A DNA stretch of 64,000 nt from Psychromonas sp. SA13A (GCF_011378715.1 NZ_WTKU01000011.1:62001-126000), one strand, 5' to 3'; shown: positions 8,710-19,690, counted from the first letter of the stretch. Made by a program: numbers and translations. The notes: a model not told the origin generated them from the sequence alone.

Positions 8710-8826
8710 ATGAACAATATAAATCCAATCACTGTAGTACTACATATGCAGGGAGCAGAAGTATTTTTAGAAGGTAATGCTAGAAAAGTAATATTAAAAT
8801 GGGCAGGCTTAGAAACTACTATTTAG
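8710..8826 (+). CDS. Possible small ORF, 38 aa, unrecognised
   Basis: An ATG-initiated frame of 38 codons starts MNNINPITVVLHMQGAEVF and ends KWAGLETTI. It has no recognisable domain, signal peptide or strong ribosome binding site. It follows the pilin gene by 45 bp in the same direction. Coding potential is unproven; it may be chance. Confidence 0.2.
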   Translation: MNNINPITVVLHMQGAEVFLEGNARKVILKWAGLETTI

Positions 8827-8853
8827 AGATATTTAAAAATAGCCCCTGTAAAT

Positions 8854-8886
8854 AATGTTCTGCAGGCTTTTTCTCTACAGAACATT
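8854..8886. repeat. Inverted repeat downstream of the pilin gene
   Basis: AATGTTCTG (8854-8862) pairs perfectly with CAGAACATT (8878-8886) around a 15-base T-rich spacer. It lies between the convergent pilin and slt genes and could be a weak transcription end structure. Confidence 0.45.
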
Positions 8887-8949
8887 TATTAATGACCTTG
8901 TTAACAGCTAACGACAATTAACGGCCAACTATTTATTCTTAAGTCATCA

Positions 8950-10872
8950 TTAATAACGAGCTAAAAATTCTTTCTGATTCAAAAACTTCAATGGTTTGCC
9001 TAATACATGTTGATAAATAACGTTATAGGCTAAAACACTTTGCACATAGGCACGTGTTTCATAATAAGGGATGGTGTCTACCCAGCTATCTATTTCAATT
9101 CCAATATTGCCATTTTTCTTATCCGGCGTTACCCATCTATCAACTCGGTGTGGGCCTGCATTATAAGCAGCGGTTGCTAACACACGGTTGCCATCATAAC
9201 GTGTTAGTAAGCCATTAAAGTAAGCCGCACCTAATTGTACGTTGAGCGCACCTTGGTTGAGTTGTGAGACTTCATTATATTCAGTCAGCTCAATTTTACG
9301 CGCCGTTTCTTTTGCAGTTTTAGGCATTAATTGCATATAACCACTTGCACCAACAGGTGATTTTGCATATTCATCAAAACTACTTTCACGACGAGTAATG
9401 GCATAAATATAGGTATCTTCTAAATCATATTTGTTAGCCGCTTTTACAAATATTTCTGGTTTTGCTGTTGGGAAACGAATATTTAGTGCATTCCAACTTT
9501 TAGAGTTAATACTCGCTAGTACGGATAAATGTGCCCAGCCTTGATCATAGGCATATAATCCTAGCTTCTGTTGAATCTTCTTGTTTTGTGTATTTAAAAG
9601 GCGTTGCCATTGCCTTTTAGCCTGTATCCTCAATTGATGAAACAATAACTCATCAATCACCGCCAGTTCGCCACCTAAAGAGTTCAAACTATCCTTCTCT
9701 TCAACAATAGTTTGTGCATTAAGAGAAAAATTCAAACCTAATTTTTGAGATGCCATAAAACCATGGAAATTACGATTTTTTGCCACCTTTTCATAAATGG
9801 ACTTTGCTTTATCAGCTTCACCGGCTTGCTCTAATACTTTTGCTTGCCAATATAACCATGCAGATGAATAGCGTTGCTCATCTGGTAACTTACTTAACCA
9901 GTAACCTATATTTTTCCAGTCACTACGTTTAATCGCATAACGGATACGCTGCTCAACTAAAGACGCGTTGTTTAATGACGGCAACTCTTTGTCTAACCAA
10001 GAAAAATAGTTAGTTTTATCACGCTGTACAATAAGTGTCGCAAATTGCTTTTTAATTGCATTGGTTTCAGTGGCGGTAAATGCAATTTTTTTATCAAACT
10101 GCTGATAGGCTAGCATCGCTTTGGCTAAGTCTTTTCGAGCTAGGCGTTTAATACTCGGCACTAAAAAACGATAACTTTGGACTTTTCGAGAAGCAAAAAG
10201 ATCACTGTCTAATAAGCTTTTAGGATCTTTATGTAGTTCATATAATTGAGTCGCTAATGCAGCTTTATCTTTATCCATTCTTGCAGTTAAAAAACGCATC
10301 AAACCTTGTTTGTTTTTTACAAAAGCCAAGTTAAATCGCTGCCAGATATCTTCTTGTGTCAAGTTTTTGTGCGCTTGATAATAAACATAAACATCATCGC
10401 AGGCATTCGGTAATGAAGTACTAGATAACCAATATTTTTGTGCATCCGGCCACGCTTTTTCGCTTTGTCCGGTTGCAATAGAAGCTTGCAGGTAATAACA
10501 CTTTAAAACGCGATTATTCGGCATTTTAGGGTAAGCGGTTAAAAACTGTTTCCAATTTTTTTGTTTCGCTAAATAAAAGAGATATGAGCGCTGTAAATCA
10601 TCACTGACCACTTTACCTTTATGCGTTTTAATAAAGTTTATAATATCGGCATCACTGACCGTCGACATATTCGCATTTAAATAATTGTATTGGGCGACAT
10701 AAGCAAGCGGATAATCAGCAATATCATTAATATTCAGATTGGCTTTTTGCCACTGTTTTTTTTCTTGTAAGTCTAAGGTATCAGTAAAAATATTACGCTG
10801 AACATCTAAACTTAGGGCGCTGGCGAAGTTTGATGCAGAAAACAACAAACAACCTAAAATTAATTTTTTCAT
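8950..10872 (-). CDS. slt: Soluble lytic murein transglycosylase
   Basis: Slt70-type periplasmic lytic transglycosylase of 640 aa (645 aa in E. coli). A signal peptide (MKKLILGCLLFSASNFASA) is followed by a long alpha-helical superhelix. The C-terminal lysozyme-like catalytic domain carries TRRESSFDEYAKSPVGASG, in which the glutamate of RRESSF is the catalytic acid, then GYMQLMPKTA and ATAAYNAGPHRV. It cleaves the MurNAc-GlcNAc bond of peptidoglycan, leaving 1,6-anhydromuramyl ends. It appears monocistronic. Confidence 0.95.
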   Translation of the reverse strand: MKKLILGCLLFSASNFASALSLDVQRNIFTDTLDLQEKKQWQKANLNINDIADYPLAYVAQYNYLNANMSTVSDADIINFIKTHKGKVVSDDLQRSYLFYLAKQKNWKQFLTAYPKMPNNRVLKCYYLQASIATGQSEKAWPDAQKYWLSSTSLPNACDDVYVYYQAHKNLTQEDIWQRFNLAFVKNKQGLMRFLTARMDKDKAALATQLYELHKDPKSLLDSDLFASRKVQSYRFLVPSIKRLARKDLAKAMLAYQQFDKKIAFTATETNAIKKQFATLIVQRDKTNYFSWLDKELPSLNNASLVEQRIRYAIKRSDWKNIGYWLSKLPDEQRYSSAWLYWQAKVLEQAGEADKAKSIYEKVAKNRNFHGFMASQKLGLNFSLNAQTIVEEKDSLNSLGGELAVIDELLFHQLRIQAKRQWQRLLNTQNKKIQQKLGLYAYDQGWAHLSVLASINSKSWNALNIRFPTAKPEIFVKAANKYDLEDTYIYAITRRESSFDEYAKSPVGASGYMQLMPKTAKETARKIELTEYNEVSQLNQGALNVQLGAAYFNGLLTRYDGNRVLATAAYNAGPHRVDRWVTPDKKNGNIGIEIDSWVDTIPYYETRAYVQSVLAYNVIYQHVLGKPLKFLNQKEFLARY

Positions 10873-10998
10873 AACACCTCAATGGAAACAATAAATGAGC
10901 TGACTATGTGTACATTTTATCTACACATAGTCAGCTGTATATGAACTTAGCAATCTTTTTACAAATTTAACGCTACTTTCACAATGTTAACTATCTTT

Positions 10999-12591
10999 TC
11001 ATAGAATAGTCGAAGATATCAACTCTTGTGTATAAGGGTGCTTTGCTTGTGCAAATAACTGTGAAGTTAGCCCCTCATCAACGATTTCACCTGCTTTCAT
11101 CACTAATACACGATGACTAACGGCTTTCACCACCGACAAGTCATGACTAATAAATAGATAGCTTAGTGAAAACTCTTCCTGCAGCGCTTTCAATAACTCA
11201 ATAATTTGTTTTTGAATACTTCTATCTAATGCCGATGTCGGCTCATCTAACACAATCAATTTTGGCTTTAGAATCAGTGCTCTTGCAATAGCAATACGTT
11301 GACGTTGTCCACCTGAAAATTGATGTGGATAACGGCTTGCCGCACTTTGTTCTAATCCAACTTTAGTTAATACTTGGGATACTTGCTGACTTATTTCTTG
11401 ATCGCTTAACTTTTGCTGATGATTAAATACATGTACACCTTCAGCAATAATATCTTGTACCGACATCCTTGGGCTTAAACTCGCATAGGGATCTTGAAAT
11501 ACGATTTGTAATTGCTGACGCAAAGCTTGTAAATCACTTTTAGCTAATGACTGAACATCATTTCCCAAGTAAACAACTTGCCCTGTACTTTTATTCAACT
11601 GCAATAGCGCCTGTGCCAAGGTGCTTTTTCCCGAACCACTTTCACCGACTAAAGCGAGCGTTTCACCCTCGTGTATTTTTAAGGATACATTTTTAACCAC
11701 TTGTAACGACTGTATCGTTTTGCCCCAAAAATTCTTTTTCATTGCAAAACTTACATTAATATCATGCGCTTCAAGAATCACCTTTGCATCGATTAATTCA
11801 GGCATTTGACCTGTCGGTACCGCATTTAATAGCTTTTTAGTATAGGCATCAGCGGGTGATTTAAATAACCTGTCTGTTTGTTGATACTCTACTTGCTTGC
11901 CTTTACACATAACTAACACATGGTCAGAGAATTGACGCACTATATTCAAATCATGCGTAATTAATAAAATCCCCATATTTAAACGTTGTTGTAGCGATTT
12001 TAATAACCTCAAAATTTGCTTTTGAATCGTTGCATCTAAGGCAGTAGTAGGCTCATCGGCAATTAATAAGTCTGGTTCATTAGCTAATGCCATTGCAATC
12101 ATCACACGTTGACGCTGTCCTCCCGATAACTCATGAGGATAAGCATTTAAACGTGATTGTGGATTTTTGATCCCTACCAATTCTAACAATTCAATAATAC
12201 GTAATTGTGCCGCTTTGCCCGTTAGTCCCTTATGAAGCAATAAAGTTTCTGCAATCTGCTTTTCAATATTGTGCAAAGGGTTTAAGGAAGTCATCGGCTC
12301 TTGAAAAATCATGCTAATTTTATTGCCGCGCACCGCCTCTAAGACCTTTTCAGATTTCCCCATTAGTGACTGACCTTGAAAGATAATATCGCCCGTTGGA
12401 TGATGCGCATGTGGGTAAGGTAGCAACTGTAAAACCGATAAAGCCGTTAATGACTTGCCGGAGCCACTTTCGCCAACAATCGCTAATGTTTTACCTTGTT
12501 CAAGGCAAAAACTGACGCCAGATACTATCTGTTCCTGTGCAAAACTCACCGACAAGTCATTAACTTGTAATAAATAACTGGCTTCACTCAT
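10999..12591 (-). CDS. yejF: Peptide ABC transporter, fused double ATPase
   Basis: Protein of 530 aa with two complete ABC ATPase domains in tandem, as in E. coli YejF (529 aa). Each half has a Walker A GESGSGKS, a signature (LSGGQRQR in the first half, FSGGQRQR in the second) and a Walker B with ADEPTTALD or LDEPTSALD. It powers import of peptides through YejB/YejE; in E. coli the system takes up peptides including microcin C. The ATG overlaps the yejE stop by four bases (ATGA), showing translational coupling. It is the last gene of the yejABEF operon. Confidence 0.93.
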   Translation of the reverse strand: MSEASYLLQVNDLSVSFAQEQIVSGVSFCLEQGKTLAIVGESGSGKSLTALSVLQLLPYPHAHHPTGDIIFQGQSLMGKSEKVLEAVRGNKISMIFQEPMTSLNPLHNIEKQIAETLLLHKGLTGKAAQLRIIELLELVGIKNPQSRLNAYPHELSGGQRQRVMIAMALANEPDLLIADEPTTALDATIQKQILRLLKSLQQRLNMGILLITHDLNIVRQFSDHVLVMCKGKQVEYQQTDRLFKSPADAYTKKLLNAVPTGQMPELIDAKVILEAHDINVSFAMKKNFWGKTIQSLQVVKNVSLKIHEGETLALVGESGSGKSTLAQALLQLNKSTGQVVYLGNDVQSLAKSDLQALRQQLQIVFQDPYASLSPRMSVQDIIAEGVHVFNHQQKLSDQEISQQVSQVLTKVGLEQSAASRYPHQFSGGQRQRIAIARALILKPKLIVLDEPTSALDRSIQKQIIELLKALQEEFSLSYLFISHDLSVVKAVSHRVLVMKAGEIVDEGLTSQLFAQAKHPYTQELISSTIL

Positions 12592-13637
12592 AGTGTTTTC
12601 CTCGGGTCAAAAGCATCACGAGCAGCTTCACCAATAAAGACTAATAACACCAAAATGCTTGATAATGAGATAAAAGCAGTAATGGCCAACCAAGGAGCAT
12701 GTAAGTTTTCTTTACCTTGAGAAATCATTTCACCCAATGAGGCAGAGCCTAAAGGCAGACCAAAGCCTAAAAAGTCCAAGGATGTTAATGTGGTTAATGC
12801 ACCAGTAAATAAATAGGGCATAAACGTTAACGTCGCTATCATGGCATTCGGCAGAATATGCTTAAACATGATTTTACTGTCTTTTACACCTAGGGCTTTG
12901 GCCGCTTTAACGTAATCTAAATGGCGTCCACGTAGAAATTCAGCACGCACTACACTGACAAGACTTGGCCAACTAAATAAAATCATCAAGCCTAATAACC
13001 AAGTAAAGGTTGGCTCAACAAAACTGGCTAAAATAATCAGCATAAATAACATTGGCAAGCCTTCCCAAATTTCTAATAAACGCTGCCCTATTAAATCAAT
13101 TTTACCGCCATAATAACCTTGAATAGCGCCAACAATAACGCCGATCACTGAACTTACCAGCGTTAAAGATAAAGCAAAAATCACCGAGATACGAAAACCA
13201 TAAACCAATCGCGCAACGACATCTCGCCCCTGGTCATCGGTGCCTAACCAATTTAAAGCATCCGGCTTTGAGGGTGCGGCACTCGTTAGCTCATAATTAA
13301 TTGAATCATAATAGAAAGGAATTAACGGCCAGATCATCCACCCTTCTTTATTAATTTGTTGCACCATATAAGGGTCGCGATAATCAGTAGTGATATCAAA
13401 ATCACCACCTAAATCTTGCTCTGGAATATCTTGAACGATTGGGAAATACCAATTGGACTGATAGGACACCATGATCGGCTTATCATTGACCCACACTTCT
13501 GCGACTAAACTTAATAAAAATAAAAAACTAAAAATCCACAGTGAGTAATAACCGCGTTTATTAGCTTTGAATTGTGCCCACCTTTGATGGTTACTCGGAT
13601 TCTTTTTAATACGTTGCCAAGCGAGTAATAAAGACAT
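12588..13637 (-). CDS. yejE: Peptide ABC transporter permease
   Basis: Inner-membrane permease of 349 aa of the DppC/OppC class. One membrane segment near the N-terminus is followed by a large periplasmic insert (residues about 45-135), typical of YejE. Then comes the permease core with the LGTDDQGRDVVARLVYGFR entry segment and the EAA-loop region VVRAEFLRGRHLDYVKAAKA LG. It pairs with YejB to form the channel. It overlaps yejB by one base and yejF by four. Confidence 0.93.
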   Translation of the reverse strand: MSLLLAWQRIKKNPSNHQRWAQFKANKRGYYSLWIFSFLFLLSLVAEVWVNDKPIMVSYQSNWYFPIVQDIPEQDLGGDFDITTDYRDPYMVQQINKEGWMIWPLIPFYYDSINYELTSAAPSKPDALNWLGTDDQGRDVVARLVYGFRISVIFALSLTLVSSVIGVIVGAIQGYYGGKIDLIGQRLLEIWEGLPMLFMLIILASFVEPTFTWLLGLMILFSWPSLVSVVRAEFLRGRHLDYVKAAKALGVKDSKIMFKHILPNAMIATLTFMPYLFTGALTTLTSLDFLGFGLPLGSASLGEMISQGKENLHAPWLAITAFISLSSILVLLVFIGEAARDAFDPRKTL

Positions 13638-14716
13638 TATTGCCCCTCAAATGTAATACGTGGATCAATCAAGGTATAAGTCACGTCGCTGACTAACTTA
13701 AGCACTAATCCTACTAAAGTGAAAATATACAGAGAGCCAAATATAACTGGGTAATCACGTGAAATGACCGCTTCAAAACTTAATAACCCTAACCCGTCTA
13801 AAGAGAAAATAACTTCAATGAGCATTGAACCGGTAAAGAAAATGCCGATTAAAGCAGCCGGTAATCCCGCTAATACTAACAGCATCGCATTACGAAAAAT
13901 GTGCCCATACAGAACACGATTTTTAGAACAGCCTTTAGCGCGCGCTGTGATCACGTATTGTTTATTAATTTCATCAAGGAAGGAGTTTTTGGTAAGCATC
14001 GTTAACGTAGCAAAACTGGCTAATACGCTGGCAAAAATAGGTAAAGTTAAATGCCAGAAATAATCTTTTATTTGCCCAAACCATGAAAGCTGCTCAAAGT
14101 TATCGGACGTTAATCCACGTAAAGGAAACCAGCTATAATAAGAACCGCCCGCAAATAAAACCACCAGCATAATGGCAAATATAAACGCTGGAATGGCATA
14201 ACCGACGGTTACTATCGTACTTGTCCACACATCGAAACGACTGCCATGTGCAGTGGCTTTTTTAATGCCCAATGGAATTGAAATAAGATAAGCGAGCAAT
14301 GTCGTCCATAAACCTAAAGAGATGGATACAGGCATTTTCTCATAAATTAAGTCAATGACGCTTTTATCGCGATAAAAACTATCACCAAAATCAAAGTTAA
14401 TATAACGCCAAAGCATTGAGAAATAACGTTCATGCAATGGTTTATCAAATCCATATAACTTTTCTAACGCTTCAATATATTCAGGATCAACCCCCTGTGC
14501 GCCACGATATTTACTGTCACTTGAGCCTTGTTTTATTTCACTATTAATGCCGGAAGTCACTCGAGAAGTTGCGTCGGAATCAATACCTTGATATTTAGCA
14601 ATTGCTTGTTCAACGGGACCACCTGGAGCGACTTGTACTATAAAAAAGTTTAAAGTCATAATGCCAATCAAAGTAGGAATAATCAGTAGTAATCTTTTTA
14701 ATATATATTGATGCAT
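13637..14716 (-). CDS. yejB: Peptide ABC transporter permease
   Basis: Inner-membrane permease of 359 aa of the DppB/OppB class (YejB is 364 aa in E. coli). It starts [19 protein letters not shown], followed by [11 protein letters not shown] and the characteristic YejB insert before [17 protein letters not shown]. The core ends with an EAA-like segment containing [19 protein letters not shown]. Single-base overlaps with both yejA and yejE indicate a tightly coupled operon. Confidence 0.93.
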   Translation of the reverse strand: MHQYILKRLLLIIPTLIGIMTLNFFIVQVAPGGPVEQAIAKYQGIDSDATSRVTSGINSEIKQGSSDSKYRGAQGVDPEYIEALEKLYGFDKPLHERYFSMLWRYINFDFGDSFYRDKSVIDLIYEKMPVSISLGLWTTLLAYLISIPLGIKKATAHGSRFDVWTSTIVTVGYAIPAFIFAIMLVVLFAGGSYYSWFPLRGLTSDNFEQLSWFGQIKDYFWHLTLPIFASVLASFATLTMLTKNSFLDEINKQYVITARAKGCSKNRVLYGHIFRNAMLLVLAGLPAALIGIFFTGSMLIEVIFSLDGLGLLSFEAVISRDYPVIFGSLYIFTLVGLVLKLVSDVTYTLIDPRITFEGQ

Positions 14717-16530
14717 TATTGGCTTCCTTCGCTAGTAGTCACGCCAGAGGAAGCTTTTAGCCACCAAGTATCTAATCCAAGGGCATAATAGGGGGAAACT
14801 TTAGGGCGAGAGAATTTATCCCAATAAGCAATCCTGTAAGCCGGTAAATACCATTGCGGAATAACCATATGTTGTGATAACAAAACACGGTCTAGGGCTT
14901 TAGTTGTATTTACCAATTGTTCGCGCGTGTTAGCCATAATGAGCTGCTGTGTTAATGCATCAATCACGGGAGAACAAACACCTGCCCAATTGGAAGTCCC
15001 CGCATCATTTGCAGTATCACATCCCCAAAAGCTAGCTTGTTCATTGCCAGGTGAAATAGATTGCCCTTTACGTAAAGACAACATATCAAACTCAAAACTA
15101 TTTAAACGATTAATAAACTGAGAAACATCAACTAAACGAATATCTGCTTTGATGCCAATACGTTGCAAATTACGACGAAAAGGATGAATAATGCGTTCAA
15201 AGTCTTTGCTATATAGTAAAAACTCAAAGCTTAATTGTTCGCCTTGTTGATTTTGCATTTTGCTATCTTTTAACTGGTAACCTGCCCCGGCCAATAACGC
15301 CACCGCTTCACGCATTTGTTGTCGAACATTACCATTACCCGATGTTTTATTTGCTTTTATTGGCTCAAATACAGACGCTGGAAGCTGTTCTTTATAAGGT
15401 AATAAAATAGCTTGCTCTGCAGGTGAAATCTCACTTTGGGTTGCTAGTTCTGAACCAGAATAGAAGCTATCAATACGTGTATACGCATCATAAAATAATG
15501 TTTTATTCGCCCATTCAAAATCAAATAATAGCGAAATAGCTTCCCTTACCTTTGGGTCTTTAAACTTATCTCTTCGTAAGTTAAACCAAAAACCTTGCAT
15601 ACCCTGTGGCGTTTTATCTGCAATCGTTTCTAATAAAATGTGCTGTTTATTAAATTGCTCGCCCACATAACCTGTAGACCAACGTTTTGAAGAGGTTTCT
15701 AAGCGATAATCAAAGGCGCCAGATTTAAAGGCTTCAAAAGCAACTGAATCGTCACGATAATAATCAACGATGATATGGTCAAAATTATGACGCCCTTTAT
15801 TAACGGCGATGTCTTTTCCCCAATAGTCTTTAACACGTTGAAAAACAACTTGCTTACCCGCATCAAAACTTTCTATTTGATAAGGCCCCGAACCGACAGG
15901 CACAATCAGTCCACTCTTAGAAAAGTCGATATCTTTCCAGAAATGCTCTGGAAGAATTGGGATCTGCCCAATAATTAACGGTAATTCTCGGTTACCCGTT
16001 TCTTTAAAGTGAAAGGTTACCTGCAATAAAGCATCAACGGTTACTTTTTCAACACCTGCATAGTAGGAACTAAAATGCGGTGCACCTTCATTCACTAATA
16101 AGTCAAAACTAAACTTCACATCGCTGGCGGTGATAGCCTCACCATCTTGAAAAGTAGCTTTAGGGTTAATTAAAAAACTAACAGAACTAAAGTCATCTGC
16201 GACTTTAACTTGTGAAGCGATTAAAGCGTATAAGCTAAAGGGTTCATCGGTTGATTGTTGCAGTAACGTATCATAAATACGAGTTATGCCGCTGGCAGCA
16301 TTTCCTTTAACAATAAAAGGGTTTAGTGAGTCAAAACTGCCAATGCTAGCTTGCTTGAATACTCCGCCTTTTGGTGCATTCGGGTTGGCATAATCAAAGT
16401 GTTCAAAATCAGCGTCATACTTAAGATCGCCATACATGCTAATCGCATTATTCCATGATGCACTTTGAGCGCCAATGCTCACACTAAATAGCATATAAAA
16501 TAGGCAGATACGTATAAGCTTATTAATCAT
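14716..16530 (-). CDS. yejA: Periplasmic peptide-binding protein
   Basis: Family-5 extracellular solute-binding protein, first gene of the yejABEF operon. ATG at 16530 is preferred to an upstream in-frame start because it puts a clean signal peptide ([20 protein letters not shown], cut near AQSA) at the N-terminus and gives 604 aa, the length of E. coli YejA. The mature protein has [19 protein letters not shown] and the LNPFIVKG segment typical of YejA. It captures peptides in the periplasm and delivers them to YejB/YejE. Confidence 0.92.
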   Translation of the reverse strand: MINKLIRICLFYMLFSVSIGAQSASWNNAISMYGDLKYDADFEHFDYANPNAPKGGVFKQASIGSFDSLNPFIVKGNAASGITRIYDTLLQQSTDEPFSLYALIASQVKVADDFSSVSFLINPKATFQDGEAITASDVKFSFDLLVNEGAPHFSSYYAGVEKVTVDALLQVTFHFKETGNRELPLIIGQIPILPEHFWKDIDFSKSGLIVPVGSGPYQIESFDAGKQVVFQRVKDYWGKDIAVNKGRHNFDHIIVDYYRDDSVAFEAFKSGAFDYRLETSSKRWSTGYVGEQFNKQHILLETIADKTPQGMQGFWFNLRRDKFKDPKVREAISLLFDFEWANKTLFYDAYTRIDSFYSGSELATQSEISPAEQAILLPYKEQLPASVFEPIKANKTSGNGNVRQQMREAVALLAGAGYQLKDSKMQNQQGEQLSFEFLLYSKDFERIIHPFRRNLQRIGIKADIRLVDVSQFINRLNSFEFDMLSLRKGQSISPGNEQASFWGCDTANDAGTSNWAGVCSPVIDALTQQLIMANTREQLVNTTKALDRVLLSQHMVIPQWYLPAYRIAYWDKFSRPKVSPYYALGLDTWWLKASSGVTTSEGSQ

Positions 16531-16608
16531 AATAGAAAAACCAACACTGGTTGAAAAATATAGGAGTAGTAAAGATAACAAATGCTTAGTTTAATAAAAG
16601 GTTTTTAA

Positions 16609-16728
16609 ATGAAAAAACAAGATATAAAAAACAGTGAAGTAAATCGCGGAACTTATTCACTCCAAAGTGGACTAACTTTTAGGTTTCAACAAGTAAAAGT
16701 TGAAGTTTTTTTAAGAAAATATGGTTAG
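16609..16728 (+). CDS. Possible small ORF, 39 aa, unrecognised
   Basis: An ATG-initiated frame (begins MKKQDIKNSEVNRGTYSLQS) reads 39 codons to a TAG, with AAAAGG at 16596-16601 about seven bases before the start. It lies between divergent yejA and raiA. A hairpin with a T-run (TTCAAC at 16685-16690, GTTGAA at 16699-16704, then GTTTTTTT) falls inside the frame, which argues that the region may instead carry a short untranslated RNA or nothing. I do not recognise it. Confidence 0.25.
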   Translation: MKKQDIKNSEVNRGTYSLQSGLTFRFQQVKVEVFLRKYG

Positions 16729-16852
16729 GTCAAAGAATTACTTTGTTTATCTAAAAGGGCTATAAAGTGTGATCTAAGTCGCTTTTAATTTACAGTGAAA
16801 AGCCTAATCTATTTATGAACACAACAAGTGTTACAACAAAAAGGTGTCCTAT

Positions 16853-17263
16853 ATGAGAATTGAAATTACTAGCAAACAAATGACTATCACAGACACAATG
16901 CGCGCAAAAGTAGAGGAACGTTTTGAAAAATTAGAAAAACTACAAACTTCTCTTATCAATCCCCATTTTATTATCACTAAAGAGCCTAAAGGCATGAAAA
17001 TTGAAGGTACTATTGGTGTACCAAATGGTAAAGTTTTTGCTCACGCAGAGCATGATGATTTATATGTTGCCATCAATCAACTATTCCAAAAAATTGAACG
17101 TCAACTAAATAAACATAACCATAAAGATGAAGCAAACCGTGCCAAGAATAATGGTAAAGACTTATGTCGTAACGGAGAAATTTCAGGAGAGCCTATTGAA
17201 GAGCCAGAAGTTGAAATTGAATCAGATGCTGAAATCAAATTAAATAAAGAGTTTGCTGCATAA
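16853..17263 (+). CDS. raiA: Ribosome-associated inhibitor / hibernation factor
   Basis: HPF/RaiA-family protein of 136 aa. ATG at 16853 is chosen over the in-frame GTG at 16844 because the family begins MRIEIT and because AAAAAGG lies 7-8 bases upstream. The beta-alpha-beta-beta-beta-alpha fold is visible: MRIEITSKQMTITDTMRAKV, KPLEKLQ-like helix, and HAEHDDLYVAINQLFQKIERQL. An acidic tail of about 35 aa follows (EEPEVEIESDAE), longer than in short HPF, fitting RaiA. It binds the 30S decoding region in stationary or stressed cells. The neighbouring tyrA-aroF order matches the E. coli raiA-pheA-tyrA-aroF neighbourhood, minus pheA. Confidence 0.82.
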   Translation: MRIEITSKQMTITDTMRAKVEERFEKLEKLQTSLINPHFIITKEPKGMKIEGTIGVPNGKVFAHAEHDDLYVAINQLFQKIERQLNKHNHKDEANRAKNNGKDLCRNGEISGEPIEEPEVEIESDAEIKLNKEFAA

Positions 17264-17341
17264 TTGTTATCAACAAGATGGATTAAAGTAGCTAGCTTTA
17301 AACAATCTTAAACAGTTTAAAAAATAATTAAAAAAGCAAAT

Positions 17342-17367
17342 AAAAGGAGGTTAAACACCTCCTTTTT
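17342..17367. terminator. Bidirectional terminator between raiA and tyrA
   Basis: AAAAGGAGG (17342-17350) pairs perfectly with CCTCCTTTT (17358-17366) over a 7-base loop, with T residues after it and A residues before it. It lies between convergent genes. Confidence 0.85.
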
Positions 17368-17481
17368 CGATCTTGGCAATGAATAAACTAACTTAAACGC
17401 TAAGCCTAATAGCTAAGTTTAGAACCCGCCTCAACAACAAGCTTAATAAATAAGCCTAATAAGCTAGTACATTAATTTATA

Positions 17482-18612
17482 CTATGACTTAGTTTCGTAA
17501 TGACGATTATCGTGTACTTGCTGAAGCATCACTCTGCTTTCATCCAAAAATAACGTAGAATAGTCACCCATCCAATTAGTCACAGATTTAAAGCGGTCAA
17601 TAAACTCTTCACGATTGTTTGCTTCCAATAACTCAATCGCATCCGCGAAATGTTTATGGTATTGCTTGATCATGGTTAAGTTACTTTTTTGCGACAAGAT
17701 AATATCTGCATATAAAGCAGGCTCTTGTGCAAATAAACGCCCTACCATCGCTAGCTCTAAGCGATAAATAGGTGAGCTTAAATCTAACAGTTGCTCTAAA
17801 TCAGCATCAACTTCTTGCAAATGTACACCGTACACAAAACTCGTAAAATGACGTAGTGCTTGGATCAAAGTCATAGACTGATCATGTGTTGGTGCTGCAA
17901 CAGGATACAAGTGCGCGCCCCAAATTTTCATTTGGTCAATCAGCCACTGGTACTTCTCTGGATCACGTCCATCACAGTACACAATCACTTGTTTTGCAAA
18001 GCTTGATATATCTGGACCGAACATTGGGTGTAAACCAACCACAGGACCTTTATGAACCGCTAACATCTCAGTTAAAGGGGAGTCCTTAATACTGGTAATA
18101 TCGGTTAAAATACAATCTTCAGGTAAGAAAGTAAGTTGCTTGATCACATCAACAGTCACATCAATTGGCGAACCCACAATAACCAACCCAGCCTTACTGC
18201 AAATAGCTTCAGCTTGATCCCAGTTACTACGGCCTAGAATATCAACGTCATAGCCAGATAGTTTAAACATCTCGACAAAACGCTGACCTAGCAAACCATT
18301 ACCACCAATGATCACAATACGCTTCATATCAGGATTAACAGTTTTAAAGCCAGTATCATTTTCACTAGCATAAGACTCACGCATGGTACGGCGTAAAATA
18401 TCTTCAATAAGATTCGCTGGCACACCTTTTTGCTCAGCTTCTTCACGACGTTTAGCTAACATCGCAGCTTCGCGCTCTGGCACATAAATAGGTAAGCCAT
18501 GCTTAGTCTTAACTTCGCCAACTTCCCCTACAAGGCGTAAACGTTCTGCTAATAAATCAATGATTTGCTGATCAACAGCATCAATCTGATCTCTTAATTT
18601 AGTTAAAGGCAT
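17482..18612 (-). CDS. tyrA: Bifunctional chorismate mutase / prephenate dehydrogenase
   Basis: T-protein of 376 aa (373 aa in E. coli). Residues 1 to about 90 are an AroQ-class chorismate mutase ([20 protein letters not shown] and [16 protein letters not shown]). From about residue 100 a Rossmann domain ([16 protein letters not shown]) begins the NAD-dependent prephenate dehydrogenase, with GLHPMFGPD and the [11 protein letters not shown] segment. It converts chorismate to prephenate and then to 4-hydroxyphenylpyruvate for tyrosine. It lies 10 bp after aroF in one operon. Confidence 0.95.
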   Translation of the reverse strand: MPLTKLRDQIDAVDQQIIDLLAERLRLVGEVGEVKTKHGLPIYVPEREAAMLAKRREEAEQKGVPANLIEDILRRTMRESYASENDTGFKTVNPDMKRIVIIGGNGLLGQRFVEMFKLSGYDVDILGRSNWDQAEAICSKAGLVIVGSPIDVTVDVIKQLTFLPEDCILTDITSIKDSPLTEMLAVHKGPVVGLHPMFGPDISSFAKQVIVYCDGRDPEKYQWLIDQMKIWGAHLYPVAAPTHDQSMTLIQALRHFTSFVYGVHLQEVDADLEQLLDLSSPIYRLELAMVGRLFAQEPALYADIILSQKSNLTMIKQYHKHFADAIELLEANNREEFIDRFKSVTNWMGDYSTLFLDESRVMLQQVHDNRHYETKS

Positions 18613-18622
18613 AATTTACTTC

Positions 18623-19690
18623 TTATTTGTTCTGGACTGTATCTTTCAATAAGACTGCCGCTTCATCTAATAATTCACAGGTAGTTTGCCAATCAATACA
18701 CGCATCTGTAACTGATACACCGTATTGTAACTGCTCAGCAGGTAACGATGCGGGTTGGTTACCGGCATTAATATTACTTTCTAACATAATACCTATAATA
18801 GATTTATTGCCACCAACTACTTGCTGGAAAACATTTTTTGCAACTAATGGCTGTAACTCATGATTTTTACTAGAGTTTTCATGACTACAATCAACAATTA
18901 AAATATTTTCCATTTTAGCTTTAGTTAATGCTTGCTCAGCTAATGCAACATTGATTGAATCATAATTTGGTTTACCACCACCACCACGTAAAATAACATG
19001 GCCATCTTTATTACCAGCAGTTTGCAATAATGCACTTTGTCCAGACTGATTAATACCCATGAAACGATGTGGTGCAGAAGCTGATTGCATTGCATTAACC
19101 GCAGTAGAAAGACTACCATCGGTGCCATTTTTAAAGCCAACTGGCATTGATAAACCACTCGCCATTTCACGGTGAGTTTGAGACTCCGTAGTACGCGCAC
19201 CAATTGCTGACCAGCTAAATAAATCACCGATGTATTGTGGGCTAATTGGATCTAATGCTTCAGTCGCGATAGGTAAACCTAACTCTGAAATCCATAACAA
19301 TAATTCACGCGCTTTTTTCAGGCCGGTTTCAATATCAAATGAGTCATCCATATGAGGGTCATTAATTAACCCTTTCCAACCCACTGTAGTACGTGGTTTT
19401 TCAAAATAAACACGCATAACAATATATAAAGTATCTTTATATTGTTCATGTAACTCTTTCAAACGGGTTGCATAATCTTTTGCAGCTTCAACATCGTGAA
19501 TAGAACAAGGACCACAAATCACTAAGAAGCGTGGATCTTTTTTATGCACAATATTAGAAATAGTTTGACGAGATTCATGAATGAATTGATAAACACTATC
19601 AGAAGCCGGTAAAGAGGCTTTAAGCTCTGTTGGTGTAATTAAAACTGTTTCTGATTGGATGTGGATATTTTCATTTTGTCGCGTAGTCAT
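18623..19690 (-). CDS. aroF: 3-deoxy-7-phosphoheptulonate (DAHP) synthase
   Basis: Class I DAHP synthase of about 355 aa, first step of aromatic amino acid synthesis (phosphoenolpyruvate plus erythrose-4-phosphate). The start at 19690 is preferred because GAGAG sits just upstream and the length then equals E. coli AroF (356 aa). Upstream in-frame ATGs at 19705 and 19726 lack a ribosome binding site. Conserved segments are VICGPCSIHDVEAAKDYA, MRVYFEKPRTTVGWKGL, GARTTESQTHREMASGLS and IVDCSHENSSK. Pairing with tyrA suggests the tyrosine-linked isozyme. I did not find a convincing TyrR box. Confidence 0.93.
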   Translation of the reverse strand: MTTRQNENIHIQSETVLITPTELKASLPASDSVYQFIHESRQTISNIVHKKDPRFLVICGPCSIHDVEAAKDYATRLKELHEQYKDTLYIVMRVYFEKPRTTVGWKGLINDPHMDDSFDIETGLKKARELLLWISELGLPIATEALDPISPQYIGDLFSWSAIGARTTESQTHREMASGLSMPVGFKNGTDGSLSTAVNAMQSASAPHRFMGINQSGQSALLQTAGNKDGHVILRGGGGKPNYDSINVALAEQALTKAKMENILIVDCSHENSSKNHELQPLVAKNVFQQVVGGNKSIIGIMLESNINAGNQPASLPAEQLQYGVSVTDACIDWQTTCELLDEAAVLLKDTVQNK

